Assembly: GCA_024232965.1 (NCBI GenBank)
Contig: JACKQF010000001.1
Coordinates: forward strand, 1,116,001-1,180,000
DNA length: 64,000 bases
Source of the DNA: Verrucomicrobiaceae bacterium
Lineage (GTDB): Bacteria; Verrucomicrobiota; Verrucomicrobiia; Verrucomicrobiales; Verrucomicrobiaceae
Reading direction: 5' to 3'
Shown here: positions 8,162 to 16,765 of the stretch, piece by piece
Layout of the letters: each line of letters starts with the position of its first letter
Numbering within the stretch: position 1 is the stretch's first letter
Position numbers and translations under genes: made by a program
Notes under the pieces: model-generated
Databases searched by the model: none
Seen by the model: only the letters and a program-made list of their open reading frames with translations
Told to the model about the DNA's origin: nothing

Positions 8162-10528
8162 ATGATCAAGCCACTGGATCGCAAGCTGCTGAGGGATCTC
8201 TCCCACATGAAGGGGCAGATGCTAGCGGTGAGTCTGGTGATGGCCTGTGGCCTGACGATGATGATCATGTCGCGCAGTCTCATCCGCACTCTGGAGGGCA
8301 CTCGCGATGCCTACTACCAGCAGCATCGGATGGCGGATGTGTTTGGATCGTTGAAGCGTGCGCCCTTGTATCAGGCGGAGCGTCTGGCGGAACTGCCCGG
8401 TGTGGCTGCGGTAGAGCCGCGCGTGGTGATGGATGCGACGCTGGATCTGCCCGGCGTGCTAGAGCCTGCGACGGCGCACATCGTGTCGCTACCGGCTGCG
8501 GGTCCGCAGATTTTGAATCGGCTGTTTCTGCGCACCGGTCGGTTGCCGCAGTTGGGAGAAAGGGATGCCTGTGTGGTGAGCGAGGCCTTTGCGCTGGCAA
8601 ATCGTTTGCAACCTGGCGCAGAACTGCGGGTGACGATTCGTGGGCATCAAGAGGTGCTGAAGGTCTGCGGGATCGGTCTTTCGCCGGAATACGTCTTTGA
8701 GGCTCGCGCTGGCGAGACGCTGCCGGACAACAAACGCTTTGGTGTGTTTTGGATGAACTATAAAGCGGTCGCAATCGCGGCCGATCTGGATGGTGCCTTC
8801 AATGACTTTTGCATGGATCTCTCGCCAGGCACGGAGGCGAGCGAGGTGATCGCGGAGGCCGATCGACTGCTGGCTCCTTATGGTGCCATCGGTGCCTATA
8901 CGCGCAAGGATCATGCGTCCTCGGCGCGTCTGGATGATGAGCTGACGGTGTTGCATGCGCTATCGGTGGCCTATCCGCTGATCTTCTTGAGCGTGGCTGC
9001 CTTCATGGTGAATGCGGTGCTGGCGCGTCTGATCCGACTGCAACGAGAGCAGATCGCGATGCTCAAGGCGCTGGGCTATTCATCGTGGCAGGTCGGTTGG
9101 CATTTCATGAAGTTCGCGCTGGTGATTGTGATCGTCGGCACCGTGCTGGGTGTGATCGGTGGGCGCTGGGCAGGTGGGGGTGTGGTGGGGATGTATGAAC
9201 AGTTTTTCCGGTTCCCGCACTTGGACTTTCGGCTGGACTATTCCGCCTTCGGGCTCGCCTTGATCGTCAGTGCGGGTGCCTCCATCGTGGGCGTCATTGG
9301 TGTGGTGCGCCAAGCGGTGAAATTACCACCAGCAGAGGCGATGCGCCCTGAACCTCCCGCAGATTTTAAGCCGTCCTTCTTTGAGCGCATCGGTGTCGCA
9401 CGTTGGTTCGGTGTCGGGCTGCGCATGGCCCTGCGCAATATCGAGCGCAAGCCGTGGCAGGCCATCTTCACGGTCGCAGGGCTGACGTTGGCGACCGGCT
9501 TGATGGTGCTGCCGGGCGTAATGGCGGATAGCATCGACCACTTGCTCACCTACCAGTGGAATGATGTGCAGCGCCAGGATGCGGTGGTATTTTTGACGGA
9601 GCCGAGATCCTCCGCAGGACTGCACGCGATCGAGCATCTCCCTGGAGTCAGACGGGTGGAGCCGTTGCGATCGGTGCGCATTCGAATGAGGTATGGGCAT
9701 CGGTCGCGAAAACTTTCGGTCACGGGCATGCCGCGTGGTGCGGATCTGAATCGACTGCTGGATGCGGCAGGGCGGGTCATCGAGTTGCCGGAAGAGGGTA
9801 TTGTGATGTCCTCGGAACTCGCTCGGGTGCTGGGGGCAAAGGTCGGGGATACGGTGCAATTGGAGGTGCAGGAAGGTGCCCGTCCAGTGCGCGAGGTGGT
9901 GATCAGTGGGCTGATCGCAGACTTCTCCGGCGTCGCCTCCTACATGGATATTCATGCGCTGCAGCGCCTCTTGCGCGAGGGCGAGACGGCCAATGGTGCC
10001 TACCTGACGCTGGACCCGCGCCAGTGGGAGAAGTTCATGATGAAGGTCAAAGACACGCCCGGGGTTGCCATCACCTTGGTAAAAAAGGAGCAACTGGCGG
10101 CCTTTCGCAAAACTACCGGGCAGAGCATCGGCATTCTGCGCAGCGTGTACATGACTCTAGCGGTCATCGTGGCCTTTGGTGTGGTTTACAACAGTGCGCG
10201 GATCTCTTTGTCAGAGCGCAGTCGCGATCTGGCGACGCTGCGCGTGGTGGGCTTTACTCAGCGGGAAGTCGCTGGTGTGTTGCTGGGGGAACTGGTGCTT
10301 CTGGTGCTGGTGGCGCTGCCCTTTGGTCTAGCGTTTGGGCGCGGGCTGGCGATCTTTATCTTTAGCACCCTGCGAACGGAGACGATCCGGCTACCGCTGG
10401 TGATCACCAGCTTCACCTATGCCCAGGCGGTCGCTGTGGTGCTGCTGGCTGCCGTGGCCTCGTCCTTGGTGGTCAGTCGCATGCTGCGCAAGTTGGATCT
10501 GGTCGGCGTGTTGAAAGCGAGAGATTGA
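8162..10528 (+). CDS. ABC transporter permease with two FtsX domains
   Basis: Large inner-membrane permease of 788 residues, about twice the MacB permease length. The N-terminal helix (about residues 20-40) is followed by a periplasmic domain and three helices of a first FtsX unit (about 270-400, LIRLQREQIAMLKALGYS). A second helix (about 435-455), a second extracytoplasmic domain and three final helices (about 660-780, ISLSERSRDLATLRVVGFTQREV) form the other half. This duplicated architecture belongs to the LolE/YbbP-like family of the type VII ABC superfamily. The partner is the ATPase 13 bases upstream. No adaptor gene follows. The substrate is not evident. Confidence 0.9.
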   Translation: MIKPLDRKLLRDLSHMKGQMLAVSLVMACGLTMMIMSRSLIRTLEGTRDAYYQQHRMADVFGSLKRAPLYQAERLAELPGVAAVEPRVVMDATLDLPGVLEPATAHIVSLPAAGPQILNRLFLRTGRLPQLGERDACVVSEAFALANRLQPGAELRVTIRGHQEVLKVCGIGLSPEYVFEARAGETLPDNKRFGVFWMNYKAVAIAADLDGAFNDFCMDLSPGTEASEVIAEADRLLAPYGAIGAYTRKDHASSARLDDELTVLHALSVAYPLIFLSVAAFMVNAVLARLIRLQREQIAMLKALGYSSWQVGWHFMKFALVIVIVGTVLGVIGGRWAGGGVVGMYEQFFRFPHLDFRLDYSAFGLALIVSAGASIVGVIGVVRQAVKLPPAEAMRPEPPADFKPSFFERIGVARWFGVGLRMALRNIERKPWQAIFTVAGLTLATGLMVLPGVMADSIDHLLTYQWNDVQRQDAVVFLTEPRSSAGLHAIEHLPGVRRVEPLRSVRIRMRYGHRSRKLSVTGMPRGADLNRLLDAAGRVIELPEEGIVMSSELARVLGAKVGDTVQLEVQEGARPVREVVISGLIADFSGVASYMDIHALQRLLREGETANGAYLTLDPRQWEKFMMKVKDTPGVAITLVKKEQLAAFRKTTGQSIGILRSVYMTLAVIVAFGVVYNSARISLSERSRDLATLRVVGFTQREVAGVLLGELVLLVLVALPFGLAFGRGLAIFIFSTLRTETIRLPLVITSFTYAQAVAVVLLAAVASSLVVSRMLRKLDLVGVLKARD

Positions 10529-11529
10529 TTTTCCACTCGTCAGGCTGCCGCTGCGGGCTACAAGTTGTCGTCTTGCTCAAGCCTCTGTCCATCACTGACT
10601 GCCAGCCGTTCTCTGCGGAGCCGGAGGCGTGGGCGCGTGATGAATGGATGCGGCGCTTGATTGCCCATCGGGCGCGCGTTGCGGAACGGGCGGAAGCGTT
10701 TGTGGATCGTCGCAGTCGTGGTCTGAAGCATCCGGTGCACGATTTCTTGTTCACGTACTATTCCTTTTCGCCGGCCAAACTCATGCGCTGGGTGCCCCCG
10801 ATGGGGGTGGTTTTGGAAGGAGTTGCTGAGACGGATTTGGATGACTTTGACTGGCGGGATCGTCGCGAGGTGGTCTATGCGGAGGGGCGATTGCATACGG
10901 TGGAATCCATGCCGCCCGGTGCGGTAAAGCTCGCCGGTTGGGTGGCGGAGCTTTGTGATCGCATCGCATCGCGTCCGGTGCGGGCCCGCTGCTATGGCCT
11001 GCATGAGTGGGCGATGGTGCTGGATCAAAAGGTCGAGGAAGTGCGGCATCAGGGTTATGAGCTGCGGATGTCGCCGGAGGATCTGGCGGTCTTTGTGCGA
11101 TCGCAGGCGGTGTGTTGCACTCACTACGATGCGTTTCGTTTTTTTACGCCGGTGGCCCGTCCGCTGAACGCCTTTGCGCCGACTCTGGAGACGCGGCTGG
11201 ACATGGAGCAGGCGGGCTGTCTGCATGCAAACATGGATCTGTATAAGTGGAGCTACAAACTCTGGCCCTGGGTCGGCTCCGACCTCGTCGGACAATGCTT
11301 TGAGCTGGCGGTGGGTGCCCGCGAACTGGACATGCGTGCCAGTCCCTATGAGCTGCGCCACCTGGGTTACGATCCCATCCGGATCGAGACGCCAGAGGGC
11401 AGGGAAGTCTATGAGCAGGCGCAGCGCGATCTGTCTGCCCGCACCGCGCCCCTGCGCATGGCTCTGCGCGATGCCTGCAATCGGTTGCTGGCGATGAAAG
11501 TGGTTTACGACGGCGCTGGATCATGCTAA
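10525..11529 (+). CDS. Conserved protein of unknown function, often labelled 3-methyladenine DNA glycosylase
   Basis: A protein of up to 334 residues that I recognise as a widely distributed family, common in Actinobacteria. Its conserved blocks are GLKHPVHDFLFTYYSFSP, CYGLHEWAMV, THYDAFRFFTP, GCLHANMDLYKW and SPYELRHLGYDPIRIETPEG. The glycosylase label in databases has no support that I can see in the sequence. The invariant His, Asp, Tyr and Arg residues suggest an enzyme. The start is uncertain: TTG 10525 overlaps the permease stop (TTGA), a TTG lies at 10573, and family similarity begins only near EWMRRLIAHRARV. The location directly after the permease suggests co-transcription. Confidence 0.75.
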   Translation: MIFHSSGCRCGLQVVVLLKPLSITDCQPFSAEPEAWARDEWMRRLIAHRARVAERAEAFVDRRSRGLKHPVHDFLFTYYSFSPAKLMRWVPPMGVVLEGVAETDLDDFDWRDRREVVYAEGRLHTVESMPPGAVKLAGWVAELCDRIASRPVRARCYGLHEWAMVLDQKVEEVRHQGYELRMSPEDLAVFVRSQAVCCTHYDAFRFFTPVARPLNAFAPTLETRLDMEQAGCLHANMDLYKWSYKLWPWVGSDLVGQCFELAVGARELDMRASPYELRHLGYDPIRIETPEGREVYEQAQRDLSARTAPLRMALRDACNRLLAMKVVYDGAGSC

Positions 11530-11574
11530 GCGCCTGATCCCCGTTTCGAACCCAAACTTTGAACCCTCTGCTCC

Positions 11575-13002
11575 ATGTCTGACGCTATCTCCAATGTCCT
11601 CGCCGAACGTTATGCCACCGCCTCCATGTGCGGAATCTGGTCGCCGGAGGGTAAGGTGCGGTTGGAGCGCGAGTATTGGGTGGCCGTGCTCAAGGCGCAG
11701 CGTGATCTCGGGCAATCGGTGCCGGATGGCGTGATCGAGGCCTACGAGGCAGTGATCGATCAGGTGGACGTCGCCGCCATCATGCGCCGCGAGCGTGTGA
11801 CGCGTCACGACGTGAAGGCTCGCATCGAAGAATTCTGCGAACTGGCTGGTCACGAGCACATCCACAAAGGCATGACCAGCCGCGATCTGACGGAAAATGT
11901 GGAGCAGCTCCAGGTCTTCCGTGGTTTGCTGGAAGTGCGGAAAAAGATGGTGGCCGTTCTGGGCGGGATGGCCCGTCGCGCCAGCGAGACACGCGATATG
12001 CCGCTGACCGCTCGCACGCACAACGTGGCAGCGCAGGTGACCACCGTCGGCAAACGCTGGGCAATGTTTGGCGAAGAGACGATGCTGGGCTTTGAGGCCC
12101 TGGAATCCGTGATCGCCTCCTATCCCGCACGTGGCCTGAAAGGCGCGGTCGGAACGCGGATGGATCAGATCAGTTTGTTCGGTGGCGATGCCGCCATGGC
12201 CAAGGACCTGGAGCAGCGCATCCTGCACCATCTTGGTTTGCCACGATCCCTCGACGCGGTCGGTCAGGTCTATCCGCGCAGCTTGGACATGCAGGTCGTT
12301 GCCGCGCTCTGCGGAGCTGCCAGTGGGCCTTCCAGCTTTGCGCGGACCTTGCGTCTGATGGCCGGGCAGGAGCTTGCCAGCGAAGGCTTTGCCAAAGGGC
12401 AGGTCGGCTCCTCCGCCATGCCGCACAAGATGAACAGCCGCTCTTGCGAGCGTGTGAACGGTTTGCACGTGATCCTGAAGGGTTACCTGGCGATGGCCGC
12501 AGGACTTGCCGGAGATCAGTGGAACGAGGGCGATGTGTCCTGCTCCGTGGTGCGTCGCGTGATGCTGCCGGATGCCTTCTTGGCCATCGACGGATTGCTG
12601 GAGACCTTCCTCACGATCCTCGATCAGATGGAAGTCTTTGGGGCGGTCGTCGAACAGGAATTGATGCGGTACCTGCCGTTCCTCCTGACCACCACCGTGC
12701 TGATGGAGGCTGTGAAAAACGGCGCTGGCCGCGAGGCTGCGCACGAGGCGATCAAGCTACATGCCGTCGCCGTGGCCAAGGACCTGCGCACCGGTGCCGT
12801 CAGCCAAAACGACCTGCTGGCCCGTCTCGCCGCAGATCCTGCGATGGGGCTCAGTGCCGAGGCGCTGGACGCCATCGTCGCCCAGGGCCGCATCAACGCG
12901 GGCGATGCTCCTGCCCAAGTGGACGATTTTGCACGCCGCGTGAAGCTGGTTGCAGATCGATTCCCCGAAGCCGCTGCGTATCAACCCGGAGCCATTTTGT
13001 GA
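11575..13002 (+). CDS. purB: Adenylosuccinate lyase
   Basis: Homotetrameric cytosolic enzyme of the fumarase/aspartase superfamily. It acts twice in purine synthesis, releasing fumarate from SAICAR and from adenylosuccinate. The superfamily signature GSSAMPHKMN lies near residue 280. Other conserved blocks are TSRDLTEN (about 102-110) and the TARTHNVAAQVTTVGKR region with the catalytic histidine (about 145-160). The length of 475 residues is normal, close to the eukaryote-like/longer PurB branch. ATG 11575 follows the preceding gene by 45 bases. An SDR gene begins 10 bases after the stop. Confidence 0.95.
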   Translation: MSDAISNVLAERYATASMCGIWSPEGKVRLEREYWVAVLKAQRDLGQSVPDGVIEAYEAVIDQVDVAAIMRRERVTRHDVKARIEEFCELAGHEHIHKGMTSRDLTENVEQLQVFRGLLEVRKKMVAVLGGMARRASETRDMPLTARTHNVAAQVTTVGKRWAMFGEETMLGFEALESVIASYPARGLKGAVGTRMDQISLFGGDAAMAKDLEQRILHHLGLPRSLDAVGQVYPRSLDMQVVAALCGAASGPSSFARTLRLMAGQELASEGFAKGQVGSSAMPHKMNSRSCERVNGLHVILKGYLAMAAGLAGDQWNEGDVSCSVVRRVMLPDAFLAIDGLLETFLTILDQMEVFGAVVEQELMRYLPFLLTTTVLMEAVKNGAGREAAHEAIKLHAVAVAKDLRTGAVSQNDLLARLAADPAMGLSAEALDAIVAQGRINAGDAPAQVDDFARRVKLVADRFPEAAAYQPGAIL

Positions 13003-13012
13003 TTCAATCCCT

Positions 13013-13789
13013 ATGAGACTACAAGACAAGAATATCCTGGTAACCGGCAGCACCACTGGCATCGGCGCATCAATGGCACGGCGGTTCGTCGCCGAAGGTG
13101 CCAACGTCATTTTGCACGGACGCGATGCGGACCGTGGCGAGAAGCTTTGTGCAGAGCTCGGACAAGGTCGCGCCGTCTTTGTGCAGGGCGATCTCGCGCA
13201 GGCGGAGTTTCCAGCGCAATTGGCAGAGGCGGCCGTGGCAGCTTTTGGCACCTTGGATGCCTTGGTCAACAATGCCGCGCTGACGACTCGGGCACGCATT
13301 CAGGAAACCGATGTGGCGTTTTTTGATCGCATGGTCGCCGTCAATCTCCGCGCCCCTATGATGCTGATCCGCGCCCTGCTGCCTGCTTTGGAAGCCAGCA
13401 AGGGATCGGTGCTGAATGTCGGCTCGATCCTGGCCCACTGTGGGCAGGCGAATCTGCTTGCCTACTCCGTGACCAAAGGCGGCCTCATGACCATGACCCG
13501 CAACCTGAGCCACTCGCTGGGCCCGGTGCAGGTGCGAGTGAACCAGATCAACGTCGGATGGACGCTGACCGAAAACGAATACCAAGTGAAGCTCGGCGAC
13601 GGACTCCCCGCCGATTGGCCCGATCACCTCCCCGCCTACGCTGCTCCCTTCGGTCGCCTGCTGTCCCCAGAGGACATCGCGACCGCAGCCGTCTATTGGG
13701 TCGGCAACGAGAGCATCCCTGTCAGCGGTTCCGTCGTGGAACTGGAGCAGTATCCACTGATCGGCCGCATCCCTGATCAAGAGGGCTGA
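13013..13789 (+). CDS. Short-chain dehydrogenase/reductase (SDR family)
   Basis: NAD(P)-dependent oxidoreductase of 258 residues with the classical SDR plan. It shows the cofactor loop TGSTTGIG, the NNAA motif after the fourth strand, a serine in LNVGSI, and the catalytic YSVTK. The acidic/neutral residue pattern after strand 2 (HGRDADRG) suggests NADP. Glucose dehydrogenase-like or 3-oxoacyl-ACP-reductase-like activity is possible, but the substrate cannot be read. ATG 13013 is chosen over an upstream in-frame start at 12950 because it begins right at the first strand (MRLQDKNILVTG) and avoids overlapping purB. It is 10 bases downstream of purB and probably in its operon. Confidence 0.88.
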   Translation: MRLQDKNILVTGSTTGIGASMARRFVAEGANVILHGRDADRGEKLCAELGQGRAVFVQGDLAQAEFPAQLAEAAVAAFGTLDALVNNAALTTRARIQETDVAFFDRMVAVNLRAPMMLIRALLPALEASKGSVLNVGSILAHCGQANLLAYSVTKGGLMTMTRNLSHSLGPVQVRVNQINVGWTLTENEYQVKLGDGLPADWPDHLPAYAAPFGRLLSPEDIATAAVYWVGNESIPVSGSVVELEQYPLIGRIPDQEG

Positions 13790-13934
13790 GAGGGTCGGCG
13801 TGCCGAATGCGGCAGAGTCTGGGGAAAGGGTCGTTTTGCCAGCGACATCCCCCCCGCCACCCTGGGAATCAGTTCTTGCCATCATCTGCGCGCTTTTGTA
13901 ATGATCGGCCCTGCTTCTTGCGTTTATTACCCCG

Positions 13935-15299
13935 ATGCCGACCATGACACCCCTCCGCCGCACCCTTTCCGTCCTCACCCTCGCACTCACAGCCGGTAGC
14001 GCCGTTTGCGCTGCCGATTGGCCCAACTGGCGTGGGCCTAGCCAGGATGGTTCCAGCCCAGAGACTGGCTTGCCTGCCAAATTTAGCCGCACGGAGGGCG
14101 TCAAATGGGCCACAGACCTGCCTGGACTTTCTGCCTCCGTCCCTGTTGTGTTTGGCAACAAAGTTTTCATCACCGCCCCCATCGCAGACAAACAAGAACT
14201 CGTCGGCCTTTGCTACGATGCCACCACGGGTAAAGAGCTGTGGCGCCAGGTCGTCTCCGGCGGCGGCTTGCAGTGGGACGCCAAGAGCAATCTCGCCTCG
14301 CCCTCGCCTGTCACCGATGGTGAACGGGTGGTTTTCCTTTTCGCTGATGCCGTCGCCGGTTGCTACGACATGGATGGTAAGGAAATCTGGAAGCGCGACT
14401 TTAAAGAAACCCACGGTGCCTTTGCCACCCAGTGGACGTACGGCAGCAGCCCGAATCTCGACGGCGGAAAGCTCTACATCCAGGTCCTCCAGCGCAACGA
14501 GACCTTTGACTTCCAGGGCTTCCCCAAGGGCACTCCCGGCAAGGACATGAGCAGCTACATCCTCGCGCTCGATCCCGCCACCGGTAAGGATCTGTGGAAG
14601 CACATCCGCCCCACGCCTGCCCAGGTGGAGTCGCTTGAGGCCTTCAGCAGCCCGGTCTTTGCCGATCACGGCGGCCGTCGCGTCATGCTCATCTCCGGTG
14701 GCGATACCCTGACCCTGCACGATGCCGCTACGGGCGACGAATACGCACGCCTGACCACCTGGAATCTCGCGGGCGAAGGCTACAACAAGTTCTTCCGTCT
14801 GGTGCCCTCCCCAGTGGTCGGCGATGGCATCGCGCTTGTTTGTGCGCCAAAAAACTCCCCTGTCTTCGCCATGCCACTGGATAGCAAAGGCAAGGAGATC
14901 GCCCCGAGTTGGACCAGCGATCCAAAGGTCGTGACCAGTGACGTCTCCACTCCTGCTTTTTACAACGGCCACTTCTACATCGTCGATAGTGGTCGCCGCA
15001 CCGTCAGTTGCGTGGAACCCAAGACCGGCAAGGTCCTCTGGACGGGCGATACCGGCAGCAAATCCAAGTTCGAGAGCAGTCCCTCCGTCGCCGACGGCAA
15101 GCTCTACATCACCAACTTCTGGGGCGATGTTTACGTCGTGAAAGCCTCCCCCGATAGCTTTGAGCTGCTCAGCACCAACTCAATGGGCGATGGCAGCAAA
15201 CCAAACGGAGATGCCTCCAGCTGCCGCAGCAGCATCGCTGTCGCCAACAAGAGCCTCTTCATCCGCGTGCAGGACAAGCTCTTCTGCGTTGGTGGCTGA
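13935..15299 (+). CDS. Secreted PQQ-like beta-propeller protein
   Basis: Exported protein of 454 residues with a signal peptide (cleavage after SAVCAA, about residue 28) and a propeller of PQQ/Trp-docking repeats. The repeats read YDATTGKELW, YDMDGKEIWKRD, LDPATGKDLWKH, HDAATGDEYARL and VEPKTGKVLWTGD. The opening WPNWRGPSQDGSSPETGLP is the standard start of the family found in large numbers in planctomycetes and verrucomicrobia. These proteins are usually non-catalytic binding or scaffold proteins, and no quinoprotein active-site residues are recognisable. It stands alone, with 145 bases upstream of its start. A second ATG at 13944 is an alternative start. Confidence 0.88.
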   Translation: MPTMTPLRRTLSVLTLALTAGSAVCAADWPNWRGPSQDGSSPETGLPAKFSRTEGVKWATDLPGLSASVPVVFGNKVFITAPIADKQELVGLCYDATTGKELWRQVVSGGGLQWDAKSNLASPSPVTDGERVVFLFADAVAGCYDMDGKEIWKRDFKETHGAFATQWTYGSSPNLDGGKLYIQVLQRNETFDFQGFPKGTPGKDMSSYILALDPATGKDLWKHIRPTPAQVESLEAFSSPVFADHGGRRVMLISGGDTLTLHDAATGDEYARLTTWNLAGEGYNKFFRLVPSPVVGDGIALVCAPKNSPVFAMPLDSKGKEIAPSWTSDPKVVTSDVSTPAFYNGHFYIVDSGRRTVSCVEPKTGKVLWTGDTGSKSKFESSPSVADGKLYITNFWGDVYVVKASPDSFELLSTNSMGDGSKPNGDASSCRSSIAVANKSLFIRVQDKLFCVGG

Positions 15300-15380
15300 T
15301 CTGTGTGCGCTGTTGAATCCCGTGGCTGGCCTCTCTGAGGCCGCCGCTGATACGGTAACTGAAATGGCGCGCGTCTACCG

Positions 15381-15692
15381 ATGAAGGGTAACCCGCCAGC
15401 AAGCATCACGCGGATTCCGATAGCTGCCTATTTTGGGGCACCACTCCTCTATGGGATTGGTCTTGGTCTCCATGTTCTATTCCCGATATTTGGGGAGCGA
15501 TACCTGCTACAGATCCTCCTGTTTGTACTCCCCTGCGTTCTCGTCCTGAGCTTTTGGATCGTGGGCCTAAGGCTACTTGCAGCGCCGTCAAGGACCTGGG
15601 GCCTGATTTTCGCGTTATTCATCCATCTTGTAACCAGCTCTTTATCGCTTTGGTTGACATGGCTTGCGATGACTTTCCCGGTGCCAGACTGA
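15381..15692 (+). CDS. Small membrane protein of unknown function
   Basis: 103 residues with three hydrophobic helices (about residues 17-35, 42-66 and 74-97) and short polar loops. I see no recognised motif. It starts 81 bases after the propeller gene and marks the left end of the low-conservation accessory stretch. Gene status rests on a consistent membrane-protein composition and the absence of a better frame. Confidence 0.5.
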   Translation: MKGNPPASITRIPIAAYFGAPLLYGIGLGLHVLFPIFGERYLLQILLFVLPCVLVLSFWIVGLRLLAAPSRTWGLIFALFIHLVTSSLSLWLTWLAMTFPVPD

Positions 15693-15832
15693 CTTGACAG
15701 TGGCAACGACGACTGCTTCCGCCACGGTCAAGCTTTCAAGTTCAGGGTCATGGCGCTAGAGGTGCGATTCACGGCGTTCCGGAGCCTCCGTAGCCTTCAT
15801 TCAATAGCGGTGTCTCCGTGCGATGGTGGAAC

Positions 15833-16126
15833 GGAACTGAACGGTCCGGGCAAGGAACTGAACAGTCCGGGCACGGAACTGAACGGTCTGGGCAAGGAAC
15901 TGAACAGTCCGGGCAAGGAACTGAACGGTTTGGGCAAGGAACTGAACGGTCCGGGCAAGGAACTGAACGGTCCGGGCAAGGAACTGAACGGTCCGGGCAA
16001 GGAACTGAACGGTTTGGGCGAGGAACTGAACAGTCTGGGCAAGGAACTGAACGGTCCGGGCGAGGAACTGAACGGCCCGGGCAAGGAACTGAACAGTCTG
16101 GGCGAGGAACTGAATAGTCTGAGCGG
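15833..16126 (+). repeat. Minisatellite: 14 tandem copies of a 21-bp unit
   Basis: Fourteen contiguous 21-base units, beginning at 15833, 15854, 15875 and so on to 16106, with consensus GGAACTGAACGGTCCGGGCA plus one base. Variation is confined to a few positions (CGG/CAG/TAG, TCC/TCT/TTT/CCC, AAG/GAG/ACG). The unit length is a multiple of three and the array is open in five of six frames. In the frame running 15750-16184 it encodes a heptad ELNGPGK/ELNSLGE inside a possible 144-residue protein, but the flanks of that frame do not look like a normal gene. I cannot say which frame, if any, is used. Confidence 0.95.
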
Positions 16127-16765
16127 GCGTGTCCGAAGATTTGTGTTTCGGGGATGGGGTTATGGTTTGGGCTGCGTTTTTTGATCGGCAGCTGCGGCCT
16201 TGTTGGCAGGGCAGCCCTCCCTTCCACCCTATTGGGCGTCCGCTTTTAACGGACACGCCCCTCTCGCCCAGTGCGTTTGGCGACGGAATTGGACGCCTCA
16301 GCAACGTCGCCTGGAAACACGGCGTGGACGCAATTGCCTAGTTCTTGCGAGCGTCCATGCCGTTGGTGCCTGGGGCATTCTTGGGCGGGTCGTTCGCGTG
16401 CACTGAGGAGGATAGGTGCGAGATCACCCAGGAATGCCGCGAACCATGTCGCGTGTCAGCCCCTCAGCAAAAGTCCCAATTCCAATTGTCTCCGAGCTCG
16501 ACCCGCCCTCGTCCCGAACTCACAAAAACGTTAACACCCGCGAACAAACCCGATATTCCAGGCAAAATATCAGCTTATTCAGAATGACAAAGAGTTCAGG
16601 CACCCAAACAACTTCAGGGTCCACCCCAAGCGCACGAAACCCTTGACCCATCAGCCCCCCAGCCCCATTCTTGAGCCGCCCGACCAAGAAAAATATCGGC
16701 TGAAGCGATATTGCGTCACACTAATACTACTGTTGGCCAGGAAACACACAAAGAATCGCGTAAAG
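16127..16765. other. Gene-poor stretch with one strong hairpin
   Basis: About 640 bases with no convincing gene between the minisatellite and the beta-helix protein. Short open frames here overlap in several frames and lack composition bias. The only structure I see is an inverted repeat: GGGCGTGTCCG (16125-16135) has its exact complement CGGACACGCCC at 16250-16260. A near copy, GGGCGTCCG (16234-16242), lets the right arm fold locally into a hairpin around CTTTTAA. It could be a terminator or a palindromic repeat. The remainder is AT-richer than neighbouring genes near 16480-16760. Confidence 0.5.

Noticed and set aside
11521..12744. 407-codon frame opposite purB
   Set aside because: Shadow of purB; the opposite strand has the enzyme's signature motifs.
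13070..14191. Frame opposite the SDR and propeller genes
   Set aside because: Low-complexity translation spanning two real genes and their intergenic gap.
15833..16126. CRISPR array
   Set aside because: The units are contiguous with no unique spacers between them, so this is a minisatellite.
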